A DNA stretch of 64,000 bases from Rhizophagus irregularis (lineage: Eukaryota > Glomeromycota > Glomeromycetes > Glomerales > Glomeraceae), in NCBI RefSeq assembly GCF_026210795.1, contig NC_089432.1, positions 2,728,001 to 2,792,000 on the forward strand, written 5' to 3'. Position 1 is the first letter of the stretch; every line of letters begins with the position of its first letter. This document shows positions 13,851 to 24,526 of this stretch, piece by piece. The position numbers and the translations under genes are program-made. The notes beneath the pieces were generated by a model. It did no database searches and had not been told where the DNA came from. It was given only the letters and a program-made list of their open reading frames with translations.

Positions 13851-13936
13851 TTCTGAGAGATATGATTTCTATTTTTTAGCTTGTAGCTGTTAATATTTCA
13901 GAATTAACAAGAAATCGCATTAGAAAAGGTTAACAT

Positions 13937-14020
13937 CAGTACTTGGTCAAGTGGGAGCGATACCCAGATACTGAGGCTACTTGGGAACCTGCTGACCGGT
14001 TAGAGGAGGATGTTAGATGA
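13937..14020 (+). pseudogene. Chromodomain fragment of a Ty3/Gypsy-type retroelement
   Basis: Twenty-seven codons read QYLVKWERYPDTEATWEP then ADRLEEDVR and stop at TGA 14018-14020. The aromatic-cage pattern YLVKW, the W-E-P motif and the following acidic stretch are typical of chromodomains at the integrase C-terminus of fungal chromoviruses. The frame is closed just upstream, and no reverse transcriptase or integrase core is found nearby, so this is a degraded remnant. An origin from a cellular chromodomain protein cannot be excluded but is less likely in this setting. Confidence 0.7.
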
Positions 14021-14041
14021 TTTAGTATAAAAGATTATATT

Positions 14042-14268
14042 TTCCAAGATGATAATGTACTAGTGTACTTTGTTATTATTCATCAATTCTCAAAAATTCT
14101 TTCTTGGCTGCCCAAAGTCCTGATTTAAATCCTATTGAAAATCTGTAGAATGAAATACAAAAAAAATTAGAAATATAAACCTGTGCCAAAAAATAAAAAT
14201 AACTTTTTGCAGCATTAAAAGAATGGCATAAAATTGATAAAAGGATAAAAGCTGACTTATTTGGCTAG
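14042..14268 (+). pseudogene. Tc1/mariner transposase C-terminal relic
   Basis: The frame beginning FQDDNVLVY corresponds to the second catalytic aspartate motif of Tc1 transposases (FQQDNAP in the intact copies here). It is followed by AAQSPDLNPIENL, an in-frame TAG where tryptophan is expected, and NEIQKKLE. A shifted frame downstream gives LFAALKEWHKIDKRIKADLF and a stop at 14268. No terminal inverted repeats remain. It begins only about 20 bp after the chromodomain relic, so two unrelated element fragments abut. Confidence 0.75.
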
Positions 14269-16177
14269 TAAAAAATATGCTATATAACAAAAAAATAAGT
14301 GACTTAACAATAAACGGATTACATATATTTTCAACACCCAGTCTTGAATTTAGATACAACATCAAATTAATAATTTAAAGGTTCAAACTATTGATAATAT
14401 TAATCCAATTGTCAAAATTATCAGTATTGCATATTCTGTATTAACAGATTATAATGATGTTATTTTATCCTAATTAATATTACTTTCAGAAAAAGAATGT
14501 AATAATTTAATGACCTCAATAAGAATCCTGTTAAAAAATAGATTAATTGGCAATTTGTTATTTTAATTAGAAAATTAATTGGAAATACTCTATTAAACTT
14601 TATTATGGACTTCAACTATTTGGATTTGATATTAAACCTTTATATAATATATATTTATAAATTATTATACAAGCTACAAAAGTTAATAAGTATCTTAAGG
14701 ATATCACATCATGGTCACAACAAAATAAACAAATCAATAGTTTCAATTCTTTTTAGATATAATCTAAATCCTTTTGAAATCTCCAACACTATCTGCATCA
14801 ATTCTTTTTAGGAGTATTTTCCAAGCAATTTTATTTCAAACATTGTACTGTTTTTTCTTTGGTATAAAAGGAAAATGAAGTTTATCAAGAAAAAAAATAA
14901 CTATTTTGTTATTTTGAATTATGTTTAGATCTTAAAAAATTGATAAAAAAAGAATAATACTCCCTTATTTAAGGCATGTGATGACTAAAGATGTATTATT
15001 GTCGAAAGAAAATCATAATTGTGACGTAAGATCATTGTGTATTTTAACACAACAATTCGATTTCAGATTTTTATGGGAAATTGCCAGTATGTTTGGAAAA
15101 AAGTTACAGTTATTAATTATAAAAAAAAAAAACCTTTAAAATACAAGCATTCATTTTTAGTTAAATTGAAATAGTAGATACACTAGTATAAATTTAGCTA
15201 GAGAATTACCGCCAATTAATTTAAAACATTCATGTTTAGAATGTTTATTTATTGCATTCCATGATTATCCTAATTTCGACCTCAAAATGGTCGAAATGGT
15301 CGAAATTAATTCGACTTTAGACACCCAAAAGTCGAAATGGCTACTATGGATGTGTGAGAAATAATTATTCTTTTTTATAAATTCATGTCGTCACAATGTT
15401 TCAATTTGATGTGGTAGCAATATTCCATGAAATTTCCATGATTTCTATGGAAGTAACATTCAAAAAGGCAGTTAATTGTAAAATATAAATTAACAAATTC
15501 TTCTGAATAACCAATTATATCGTGGAGGAATAGGACACCATTTCTTAAAAGCCAATAACCCTAAGATGGGTGACTCCTTTAATCCCTCTAAACCTATATA
15601 TGCTGTATTAATCTTAACCATACCAAATAGGACTAAAGTATTTTTTTTAAAAAAAAAATTAGTAATGCTTTTCTAGGATTGATGTTGTATTTAAAATAGA
15701 AATATTAATAGAATATAATTATATCCTAATAAATTTTATATGTTTTTAATCATTTTGTTATTTAAAAAATGCTTGTTTATTAAAATGTAAAAAAAATAAT
15801 GAAATTTTTGTAATATTAATTTGGCAACCAGTAATCAGAATTTCCAGAATTTACCAATCTACAGTTCATTAAATTCATCTTTTCAAGGTGAAAATAATTG
15901 CAGTATTATTTTCATATCCTTAAAATTGATGATACTGTTTTTAAACATTTTGCAAATAATTTCTGATCCATCAATCTTAGAAACATGAAAATTTGTGATT
16001 ACATATATCTTGATACTGATTAATAAATATTAAATTCTGATCTCTGATTGATTGTTAAGATAATAATGAACATTTTCCAGAGCTACCCGGGTACTTTTGA
16101 AGGTAGATGTTAAATTCTTTAAACACCATGAAAAAAAGTATATATAAAATATATTAAAAAATTTATTACTATACAAT
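14269..16177. other. AT-rich intergenic region
   Basis: No supported gene. At 15270-15340 TTTCGACC and GGTCGAAA form a small inverted repeat with a repeated GGTCGAAAT. Around 15535-15610 is a GC-richer stretch containing CCCTAAGATGGGTGACTC that looks like transposon debris but cannot be assigned. Confidence 0.35.
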
Positions 16178-18270
16178 TTAATTCTTTAAATTAATTAATT
16201 CATCAAATTTATTTTGAGCTTTTTGAAATCCTTGTTTAGCAGATTTTTCATATAAATAAATTGCATGATTTATATCCTTTTTAACATCTTTTCCACTTTC
16301 ATACATAGAAGCAAGATTATATTGAGCTAAATAATTTTCTAAATTTGCAGCCTTTTGATATAATTCAAAAGCTTTTTGTTTATCAACATCAATTCCAAAT
16401 CCACAAAAATAACAATTTCCTAAATTAGTCATTCCAGGTGTATTTCCTAAATTTGCAGCCTTTTGAAATAATTCAAAAGATTTTTGTTTATTAATAGTAG
16501 TTCCAATTCCTTCTCTATAACAATTTCCTAGATTAAATGTTCCAATTGCACTTCCTAAATTTGCAGCCCTTTTGAATAAATCAAATGCTTTTTGTTTATT
16601 AATACTAGTACCAATTCCATTTATATAACAATGGGCCAAACTAGTTATTCCAAGTAAATTTTCAGTATTTGCAGCCATTTGATATAATTCATATGCCTTT
16701 TGTCTATCAACATTAGTTTCAATTCCAAAATGATAAAATACTCCAAGTAAAAAAACATAACTAGAATTATCTTGACAATCTAATAACCAATAATAAATTT
16801 CTTGTGAATCTATATCGTGATTATTAAGATAATTAACAATTGCACTTTTTCTCATTTTTACATCTGTATTTTCAAGAAAAAGAATTATATTATTAACCAC
16901 CAAGTTAAAGTTATTTATAATTAGATTTGACATTAAAGGTTCTATTTCTTTTATATTATTCCTACTAAAATTTTGAACAATTTGAGACATTTTCTCATTT
17001 AATGGATTATCATTATTTAATCTAAACAGCTGATTTCTTGATAATTGGATGTCTGAATTATAATCATTTTGTTGAAAATCTGAAATAATTGCATTTAATT
17101 TTGCAACAACCTGGTTGATAGTTGGACGATTATCTGGCTCATTATTCCGACATTCTAAATAAAAAATAAACTTTAATTAATCAAATCATTATAATATCAT
17201 CATTAGATTTAATTGTATTTACCACAATATATTTTTACATAGTCATCTGGTGTATTAGGAATAGGCTTCTCCCCTCGTAATATTTCCACAGCCAAACCAA
17301 CATCATATGTTTCATCACAAAAAGGTGGCCGTCCACTAGAGATTTCCCATAGGAGTAAGCCAATACTGTAAACATTACTTTTTTTGTTTAATGAATATAA
17401 TTGTAATTGACTAAATGTTTGTGGATCAACATTAGTATATAATTTTGATTGAATATTATATGATTCTTCAATTCTTTTTGATAATCCAAAACCAGTCAAT
17501 TGGATGGTGTTCTTATGAACTAGTATATTATTGGAATTCTATTATTATTAAAGGAACAAAATAAAATAATTGTTTTAGGTACAAAATCTTAATTAAATTT
17601 TTTAAATTATATTTTAACTTACCAAATCATGATGTACGATTTCTTTATCATGTAAATATGATATAGCATTAGCTAATTGAAGTGCCAAATTTAACTTATT
17701 ATTCCAAGTGAGGTATTCTAAGTGTTCACTTAAGTAGTTTCGAAGGGTGCCGCTATCAGCATATTCCATCACTAGCAAATATTTTTTTGAATTATCACTT
17801 TGGATTTCTTTTGAAAGAAAAATTATTTTAGTTATTTTTTTTTTCATTTATTAAAAAAAAATTTAAATATTCATAATACCCGTTGTAATTCCATAAAAGC
17901 GAATAATATTTTCATGAAAATCTACTTCACGTTGAAGTTTAAACTAAACCATAAAATAGAATTGTGAATTAGAAACATAGTGTAAAGTAGTAGTACGTTA
18001 TATAAACAGAAAATCTTAATCATATATTATAATTACTTCATTAACAATTTCTTTGGTCATGTTGTTAAAATTAAAAAAAGACTTCAATGCTAAATAACTA
18101 TGAGAATTTTTCAGGTTTGCACGATAAACTTTTCCAAAACTTCCAAAACCAATTTCTTGAATATTATTAAAATGTTTATAGTCATAACATTTAATTTGTT
18201 TGTTCGTAGTAGATTCTTTAATCCAATTAACCCAATCATTTGAATTACCAAATTCAGTGTTACTAGACAT
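16178..18270 (-). CDS. Kinase-Sel1 repeat protein B, probable pseudokinase
   Basis: Exons 18270-18037, 17943-17880, 17807-17623, 17538-17223 and 17154-16178 give about 591 aa, with intron positions and phases identical to kinase A. The ATP-site lysine K63 (LALK) and glycine loop GFGSFG (41-46) are intact, and the catalytic loop reads HHDL with D160 and N165. The magnesium-binding DFG motif, however, reads GFG (177-179, LTGFGLSKR): the aspartate is glycine. The activation segment is shorter than in the paralogues and ends in NVDPQ. Five Sel1 repeats follow to the C-terminus. Loss of the DFG aspartate normally abolishes or severely reduces phosphotransfer, so a scaffold or pseudokinase role is inferred. 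The reading frame is otherwise intact, so the gene is probably expressed rather than decaying. Confidence 0.82.
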
Positions 18271-18346
18271 TGTAATAAATATTGTTAAAATATAGAGAAT
18301 TTTTACTGCAGAAATCAATTCATTTAAAAAAAAAAAGAATTTTACG

Positions 18347-18356
18347 CTATTTATAG
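18347..18356 (-). promoter_or_regulatory. TATA-like box of kinase B
   Basis: On the minus strand CTATAAATAG lies 77 bp upstream of the ATG at 18270. About 50 bp of flanking sequence is shared with the kinase A promoter, showing that the duplication included the regulatory region. Confidence 0.5.
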
Positions 18357-18507
18357 AAATTGATATTCTGAAATGTGATACATTCCAAAAAAAAAAATAA
18401 ATTTGTGTAATTTGTAAATCATAAAAAAATTTAGTAAAGAGCAACAATGTTCACGTCATCAGATTGATCATCAAAAGTCAATAAATACACCATCTGGTAT
18501 TATATTT

Positions 18508-18644
18508 ATTAAAAATTTTTTATATAATGCACAATTAGACTTTTTTATAGTTATTAGATCAGGTTAGGGTTTTTTTATTAAAAATTTTTTATATACCGTA
18601 CAATTAGATTTTTTCATAGTTATTAGATCAGGTTAGGGTTTTGA
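18508..18644. repeat. Two-copy direct repeat, 69-bp period
   Basis: Copies start at 18508 and 18577. Each carries ATTAAAAATTTTTTATATA, then ACAATTAGA and TTATTAGATCAGGTTAGGG. Each contains a single TTAGGG, but this is not a telomere array. Confidence 0.85.
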
Positions 18645-19219
18645 TTGGTTTGGTTGGTTAAACCAATACCAATTGTCTTAACCATATTTTGTAATATTTA
18701 TTGTTACATTTAAAATTTAATTTTTTAATGAGAATGTTTTAATAACTAAAAAAAAAAATTAGCGTATTACATATTAACATATTAACATCTATCTTGTAGC
18801 ATAATAATTTTTGGCAAAATATTATCTAGTAAAACTAGATAAACCACCCGAAGATGAGTCGTCCACTGATAAAGAAAAAAAAAAGGACAAATCAAATGTA
18901 GTATTTTACATTCATTTTTCATTAAATATTGCCCTAAACCATCTATTAATCATTCCATTTATCTTAATTGTAATCCATTGTACATCAAACAATAGTTATA
19001 ATAAATTTGCCTATCGACCACAGTTTTTATTGATTATACTGTATATTTCTCTTATTACTTAGGATTAATTCTAACCAATTATAAAAATTTGCTATTTATC
19101 CGTTTGACCTAATTGACCGTGAATAAATACATTATTTATTTCATTTTTTAATCAAAAAAAAAAAATCACATGCATAAATATTGTGGCGTAGAAATTTGTC
19201 AGCATGAACCTCATTGGAA
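18645..19219. other. Intergenic, AT-rich
   Basis: Contains GGTTGGTTAAACCAA-type short palindromes and poly-A runs. The 83-codon frame at 18811-19062 has no ATG-linked context or recognisable domain. No gene is supported. Confidence 0.35.
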
Positions 19220-19293
19220 TCTATCTATCTACTGTATATAATTAAAAAAAAGTGTAACGTTTAGATTACGCTTGATCGGCAAGTCATGTTGTA
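19220..19293 (+). mobile_element. Possible Helitron 5' end, interrupted by a Tc1 insertion
   Basis: After an A the sequence starts TCTATCTATCTACTG, then TATATAATTAAAA and GTGTAACGTTTAGATTA. This resembles the 5'-TC start and subterminal region of Helitrons and is similar to the sequence at 20866. The Tc1 element A inserts 74 bp further on. Only similarity and position support this. Confidence 0.35.
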
Positions 19294-20572
19294 CAGTCAC
19301 GTCCGAAAGTGACGCCCGATTTAAAATTAATGCCAAAAATGGCAAAACTTTATTGATTTTCATTAAAATTCACATAAAAAATAATTACTAAAAATGGTTA
19401 ATAATGTGTTGGCCCTCCCCTTGCTTCTAGTACTGCATTTATTCTTTGTGGCATTGAAGCAACAACCTCTTCAAAAATGGAGCAATCCAAATTTTCCCAT
19501 TCTTCACTTAGTGCAACTTTAAGTTCATCCACAGTTCTTGGAAAGACTTTACAACTCTGGATATTGTCCTTTAACTGCTTCCAGATGTTTTCTATTGGAT
19601 TTAGATCGGGAGAATTTGCCGGCCAATCAATAACCACAATTTTATTCTTCTTCAACCAATCCTTGGTTATTTTCGCGGTATGTATGGGTGCATTATCCTG
19701 TTGAAAAATTGCAGCCCTTCCTGTTAACTCATGAACTGTATGCTGAAATGGATACAGATATGAATTTAGGATTCTAATGTAAGTATTTGAATTGATTTTT
19801 TCATTTCCTTCTTTATTTTCATCACAAAAAATTAATGGCCCTTTTATCCCTCCTGCAAAACATCCCCAAACCATGACTGATTTTCGACCACTTTTAAAGA
19901 TAGGTGTCAAGCATTCAGTGTTAAACCTTTCCCCTGTGTGTCTCCAAACTCTTATTTGTCGTGACTGCTTGCCAATCTCAACACTTGATTCATCTGAGAA
20001 AATAACTTGTGCCCAATCATAAGCTGTTTTTTCTTTATATTTCTCACACCAACTAATACGAGCTAATGCATGCTTTTCTGAGATAAAGGGTTTTTTTGCA
20101 GCAACATGGGAATAAATTCCAACACTATGTAATGCTCTTTTAGCAGTTGTAAGGCTGCAATTTAAATCTAATGTATTAATGACTTCATGTAAAGGTTCGC
20201 GTCAATCTTGTGTAACTTTGTTTATGAGTGCATTTTTCTCATTATTATTGAGAGCAGGTGGACGCCCCGATCTAGGTAAATTTTCAGTTTTCCCTGTCTT
20301 CTTATAATTCTTCTTATTGTGGTGGGGTCACGACCCATTTTTCTTGCTATTTGTGCAGGGTTAAAATTCTCCATATATGCTAGTATTTTTCCTTTATCTT
20401 GAGAAGTTAACTCAGTTCTATGTGACATTATTTTTTTAACTTTGCAACGCGTTTATTAGGTTATGAAATTGTGAGAAAAACATTTAAAAATAAAAAAAAG
20501 GGGGTATAAATAATGTAAATTTTGTGTATCGTAACACCATACAAAATCGGGCGTCACTTTCGGACCCGACTG
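19294..20572 (-). mobile_element. Tc1/mariner element A (1.28 kb, TA duplication)
   Basis: The left end CAGTCACGTCCGAAAGTGAC continues GCCCGATTT. The right end read in reverse is CAGTCGGGTCCGAAAGTGAC then GCCCGATTT, giving inverted repeats of about 29 bp with three mismatches. TA dinucleotides at 19292-19293 and 20573-20574 are the target duplication. The single gene inside is a broken transposase, so the copy is non-autonomous. Nearly matching ends suggest a fairly recent insertion. Confidence 0.92.
19398..20428 (-). pseudogene. Tc1 transposase of element A, frameshift plus nonsense
   Basis: The N-terminus (MSHRTELTSQDKGKILAYME, then a helix-turn-helix with QIARKMGRDPTTIRRII) starts at 20428. 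A one-base frameshift around 20300-20325 separates it from the downstream GRPPALNNNEKNALINKV part, and an in-frame TGA lies at 20202-20204. The remainder is open and carries the DDE catalytic triad: IFSDES, FQQDNAPIHTAK and NSPDLNPIENIW, with 34 residues between the second aspartate and the glutamate (DD34E, Tc1 type). It ends PTHY at 19398. Two inactivating changes in an otherwise well-conserved gene indicate recent inactivation. Confidence 0.9.
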
Positions 20573-20865
20573 TACATCTAATCTAATTCCGGTTAATGAA
20601 ATTTTAATAGGAATTTTTTAAATACTTTTTTTTTTTTTTGGTTTTTTTCCAACCGATCTAAATTTTTTTTTCCCTCTTCCTTTTTCGGTTTGGTTTTTTT
20701 CTTTCAAACCGAATTTTTTTTTCCCGAATACATTCTTTCACTATTTAGGTTTTGATCAATGATCAAGATCAATGTTGCGGCGCCACATCAATTGCCTTTT
20801 TTCCTGATTCTTATTATTAATAATAATATCATTTTTTTTGTATCAAACTCAATAATAGACTAACA
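20573..20865. other. Poly-T-rich stretch between Tc1 A and putative Helitron start
   Basis: Long T-runs alternate with AAACCGA and CAACCGATCT motifs. The same style of sequence recurs at 21010-21160 and 47220-47320, consistent with transposon-internal DNA. Confidence 0.35.
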
Positions 20866-22383
20866 TCTATCTTATAATTAAAAAAATTTTGTCTGACGTT
20901 TGGATTAGTCTCTGTATAAATAATTTGAATTGTGTAACTTGAAATCCCATGCCATATAATTAAAACCCGTGACATGCCTCTGCCTGATCTATTTATGATC
21001 AAAAACTATTCGATTCCAACCTTTTTTTAAAAATTTTCAAACTGAAAAAAATTTTTTCTCCCTTTCTTTCAGTTTAGTAGTTTAGTTTTTCAACCTGAAA
21101 AATTTGTTTTTTCTCATTTTTTTCCCGTTTAGGTTTAATTTTTTTCCCAAACTGAAAAAATTATATATTTTTTTATTAAATAATCCCCATTGTTTTTCGA
21201 TCTTTTTTTTTTTAGACCGTATTGTTATTTTTTTAAAAAAAAATCTTTTTTTTCACTCTTTTGGATCGGATTATTGTCCTTTTTTTTCAGAATTTTTTTC
21301 GTACTTATTTTTTTTTTCGGATTGCTTTTTTTTTCAGAAATTTCCCTTTTTTTAAACTGATTTCTTTCTTTATCCTTTTTCTTCACTCCAAATTTTTTTA
21401 AATTTTTTTTATTATTAAATAAAAAATAAAATATTACATTAAATATATTTACTAAATTTATTATTTTTTTAAAAAAAATCAATATAACATATCAGATATA
21501 GGAAAATTGACCGACGTTGATAGAATGATGAGCAAGATTTTTTCAATTAAATTGAACGCTGGATAAATAGTTTGATTTTTCAAATTCATAAAAATCAATT
21601 AATTAATTTAATTAATTATAAAATATGTAAAAATATTAATTTTTTTTGAAGAAATTGTTGATTTAATAATAGATTATTATAACCAAATCTATATCCGAAA
21701 TTCTCTAAATAATCACAATAAAAATTTTTAATTCAAATAGTTTTGGTATTTATTTTATTTGATAAATTATTAATTTAACTAAAGTATAATAATAAATGAA
21801 ATGAATAGATTCTAATACATTTAATTATTCAAATATTTTTCCAAAGTTAATTATAAGTTTAAGATTGACGTAATATAAAATAAGAAATAATTATAAAATT
21901 TATAATTAATTAATGAAAATATTTGTAGTATTTTCATAATATTAAAGTTTTTTCGAAAATACTTCTAAAAAATTAATCAAAAAAAAACGAAAATAACAAA
22001 GGATAGTGCAAAGGAACAAAAAAGATAAGTGGTAATGGAATAAAAATGGAAGGAACGAAAAGTAGTGTAAAAGAATGAAAAAAATGAAAGGAACGAAGAG
22101 GAAATAAAAAACAACAGAAAAAATGAAGGAAGGGAAGAATAAAAAGGGCAAAAGAAATGAAGAGACAAAAAGAAAACAAAAAAATGGTGAAAAGACGAAA
22201 ATGAGATAAACAGGGGACCAAGTAAAAACCAAACCCATAAAATAAAAGAAGAAATAAAGTTAGTAGGGAACGGAAATTACATGTATTAACCATCTTAATT
22301 TACTTAGTATTACGTTATAATACTAAATTTTTCTATTTAAACAAACTCATTGATCCCGGTACGAAGCAACGGGTGACTGCTAG
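20866..22383 (+). mobile_element. Probable non-autonomous Helitron
   Basis: The 3' end is the stronger signal. A GC hairpin CCCGGTACGAAGCAACGGG is followed by TGACTG and CTAG at 22380-22383, next to T, the canonical Helitron terminus. The proposed 5' end is TCTATCTTATAATT at 20866, preceded by A. The subterminal TTTGAATTGTGTAAC and CTGCCTGATCTATTT sequences (20928-20995) recur in inverted orientation at 59065-59130. No Rep/helicase gene is present. The interior is T-rich and A/G-rich DNA plus a decayed antisense F-box gene fragment. The 5' boundary is uncertain; the similar start at 19220 may be an outer copy. Confidence 0.5.
21538..21895 (-). pseudogene. Decayed F-box gene fragment inside putative Helitron
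   Basis: Three blocks match the F-box genes in order and orientation. 21538-21565 (TCAATTAAATTGAACGCTGG) matches 40494-40520. A block around 21705 (TCTCTAAATAATCACAA) matches 40660-40680. 21800-21840 (AGATTCTAATACATTTAATT) and the GACGTAATATAAAATAA block at about 21868-21885 match 40820-40905. The intervening sequence is eroded and no reading frame survives. It corresponds to the middle LRR-like part only; the F-box N-terminus is absent. Confidence 0.65.
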
Positions 22384-22516
22384 TATAAATGAAAATTTTA
22401 CATAAAAAACGTGACACAAATCACACAATGTAGTATAATTTATTATATATCAGATATTACAATTAACTACTATTTTAACAATTCTAATTCTTACACTTTT
22501 TGATTACTACTATTTA

Positions 22517-23838
22517 CAGTTCACGACATAAATATTCGGAATTTTATCACAATATGTAAAAATATAATAAAGTTTATTTTTTTCATTTCAAATTTATTGT
22601 ATTTATAGTTTAAAATGCGCAGATAAACATACGTCAAAAATCAGTAATTTATCGTGTAACCATTTTTTTCTATGACCATGTTAATCCGATCTGACATGCT
22701 ATCTGCTAAATTAAAGAAAACGTTTTGATCAATGTTATCCCATTCCTGCTGAATTATGCCCTGAAAATCATCTCCACTAAGTGATTTTTTTTTCATAATC
22801 CAATTATTGACCCTTTTTTCTACATTCCCTTTGAGAATCGCCCATAGATTCTCGATAGGATTCAGGTCAGGTGAGTTAGCAGGCCAATCAATAACTGAAA
22901 CATCGTTAATCACAAAAAATTGATGGGTAAGCTTTGCAGTGTGTGTAGGTGCGTTGTCTTGCTGAAATTTCCATCCATAACCAGCATGATAAGCATTAGG
23001 AAGTAGTTGGGATTGAAGAATTTCACGGTATTTTGCAGAATTCATGTTTCCTGTAAAAAGTGCAACTCCAATTGGTCCCTGACGGCAAAATGCACCCCAA
23101 ACATGCACTTTGTATGGATGCTTTACCATAGGATGTGATGGACGTGGATTGCCAGCCTTGTAACGCACAATTTGAGTATTACGGAATGTCTGAAATGTAC
23201 TTTCATCTGAAAAAATTGTGTGAGACCAGTCATCTTGGGTATGGTTTAAGGCCCATTGAAGACGAGTTTCAACATGACTTGCCTTAAGAAGGGGAACTGA
23301 TCGTGGCCTACAAACAATATAATTAAGTTTATTTTTGAGAGTACGTTGAACAGTTCGGGTTGATACATTAAGGTCTGGATATAAATTATTCAGCTTTGTA
23401 GTCATTAGAGCTGAAGTTGTAGCATTATCATTTTTAAGAAGACGGCCAAGATATCGACGTTTTTTGGGAGAAAGAACAAGAGGACGACCAGGAATGGGTA
23501 AGTGCTTAACACTTCCTGTTTTTTTTAGACGGTTGACAATATCATATACTGTAGACTTAGGAAAACCAGTTATTTTAATTATTTCGGAGGGTTTTCGTAT
23601 GTTATTGTCCCATAATTCCTTTATGGTTAACCGTTGCATTTCAAATTCCGAAGTGGGCGCCATGAATTTGTTTTGCCACTAATAAAACAATCAGGTGAGA
23701 ATTTTTGTGTTTATATATATATTCTAAAGGGGCTGGTGAATTTCCATTTTAGTTATTATTTTGATTGCACAAGACCTGGTGTGACAGCGCCCCTTTATGC
23801 ACAAAATCAAAAATTCTGGATATTTATGTCGTGAACTG
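22517..23838 (-). mobile_element. Tc1/mariner element B (1.32 kb), apparently intact
   Basis: The left end CAGTTCACGACATAAATAT at 22517 and its reverse complement at 23838 form terminal inverted repeats of about 30 bp with few mismatches. TA duplications lie at 22515-22516 and 23839-23840. The single minus-strand gene is full length. Its ends differ from those of element A, so it is a separate family. Confidence 0.93.
22641..23663 (-). CDS. Tc1/mariner DD34E transposase (intact)
   Basis: A 340-aa enzyme that would bind the inverted repeats and cut and paste the element at TA sites. The N-terminal paired-like DNA-binding region has a helix-turn-helix around 20-60 (ITGFPKSTVYDIVNRL) and a GRP linker at 59-61, followed by a second HTH (STRTVQRTL, about 101-109). 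The DDE triad is D153 in IFSDES, D236 in FQQDNAP and E271 in PIENLW, with 34 residues between the last two. It ends TINY just inside the left inverted repeat. Length and all catalytic residues agree with active Tc1 family members, and no frameshift or stop is seen. It is one uninterrupted exon, unlike the host genes around it. Confidence 0.95.
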   Translation of the reverse strand: MAPTSEFEMQRLTIKELWDNNIRKPSEIIKITGFPKSTVYDIVNRLKKTGSVKHLPIPGRPLVLSPKKRRYLGRLLKNDNATTSALMTTKLNNLYPDLNVSTRTVQRTLKNKLNYIVCRPRSVPLLKASHVETRLQWALNHTQDDWSHTIFSDESTFQTFRNTQIVRYKAGNPRPSHPMVKHPYKVHVWGAFCRQGPIGVALFTGNMNSAKYREILQSQLLPNAYHAGYGWKFQQDNAPTHTAKLTHQFFVINDVSVIDWPANSPDLNPIENLWAILKGNVEKRVNNWIMKKKSLSGDDFQGIIQQEWDNIDQNVFFNLADSMSDRINMVIEKNGYTINY

Positions 23839-24526
23839 TAACACTATTTATAGTATCCCCTCCTATATATAAAAAAATTTATCTTAATTTCTGCGAAACT
23901 CCGTGAATATAATACATTTACGGAATAAAAAAAAATACAGAATAAATTTTTAGAGGTATTTTACTGGATATAAAAATTTTACTCTCAATTAGTACTCTCC
24001 CTTGATTCTGGCTAAAACCTTGCTTCATGTACCTCCCTCATATAATACCCGGAATCTCACCACAATTTTTAAATCGGATAAATTGTAAATGATCTGGGTA
24101 CTATATGCTGTGCTATACGGTAATTATTTTTCCCAATTACAATTAAAATAGTAATCCGGTTCATGTGACTATTCATCTGTGAAACATATTAGTTTTGCCA
24201 TGTCAAAAAGTTCATTATAAAAATGAATAATTTTAATTTTACAACTAAAAACTTTATTGTTTACTAAGATAATAATATACAAAGATAAAGTTACTATCCT
24301 TAGATCCATTTATACAATTTACTGTCAATAGGTATATGATTTAATTTAATAATTATTAAAAAGTTAGTCATTTTGTTTGGTTATTACAAAATAAACGTAC
24401 TAAGTAATTAATATTCCATTATATTATTCATATAATGACTACCATGATTTGACTAAACAAACTTCATTTACAGAATAATATGGAAAGCACACTGAAAACT
24501 TATTACTATATAACTAAATAATACTT
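23839..24526. other. Intergenic region
   Basis: AT-rich, with a slightly GC-richer patch at 23990-24130. It includes the 3' flank of kinase C. No gene or repeat is supported. Confidence 0.4.

Noticed and set aside
14132-14365. 77-codon minus-strand frame
   Set aside because: It is antisense to the Tc1 relic and Phe/Leu-rich, so it is a shadow.
18560-18640. TTAGGG sequences
   Set aside because: Only one per 69-bp unit, two units. Not a telomeric array.
21942-22293. Overlapping Phe-rich frames on the minus strand
   Set aside because: Complement of a purine-rich stretch; three phases are open at once, a composition artefact.
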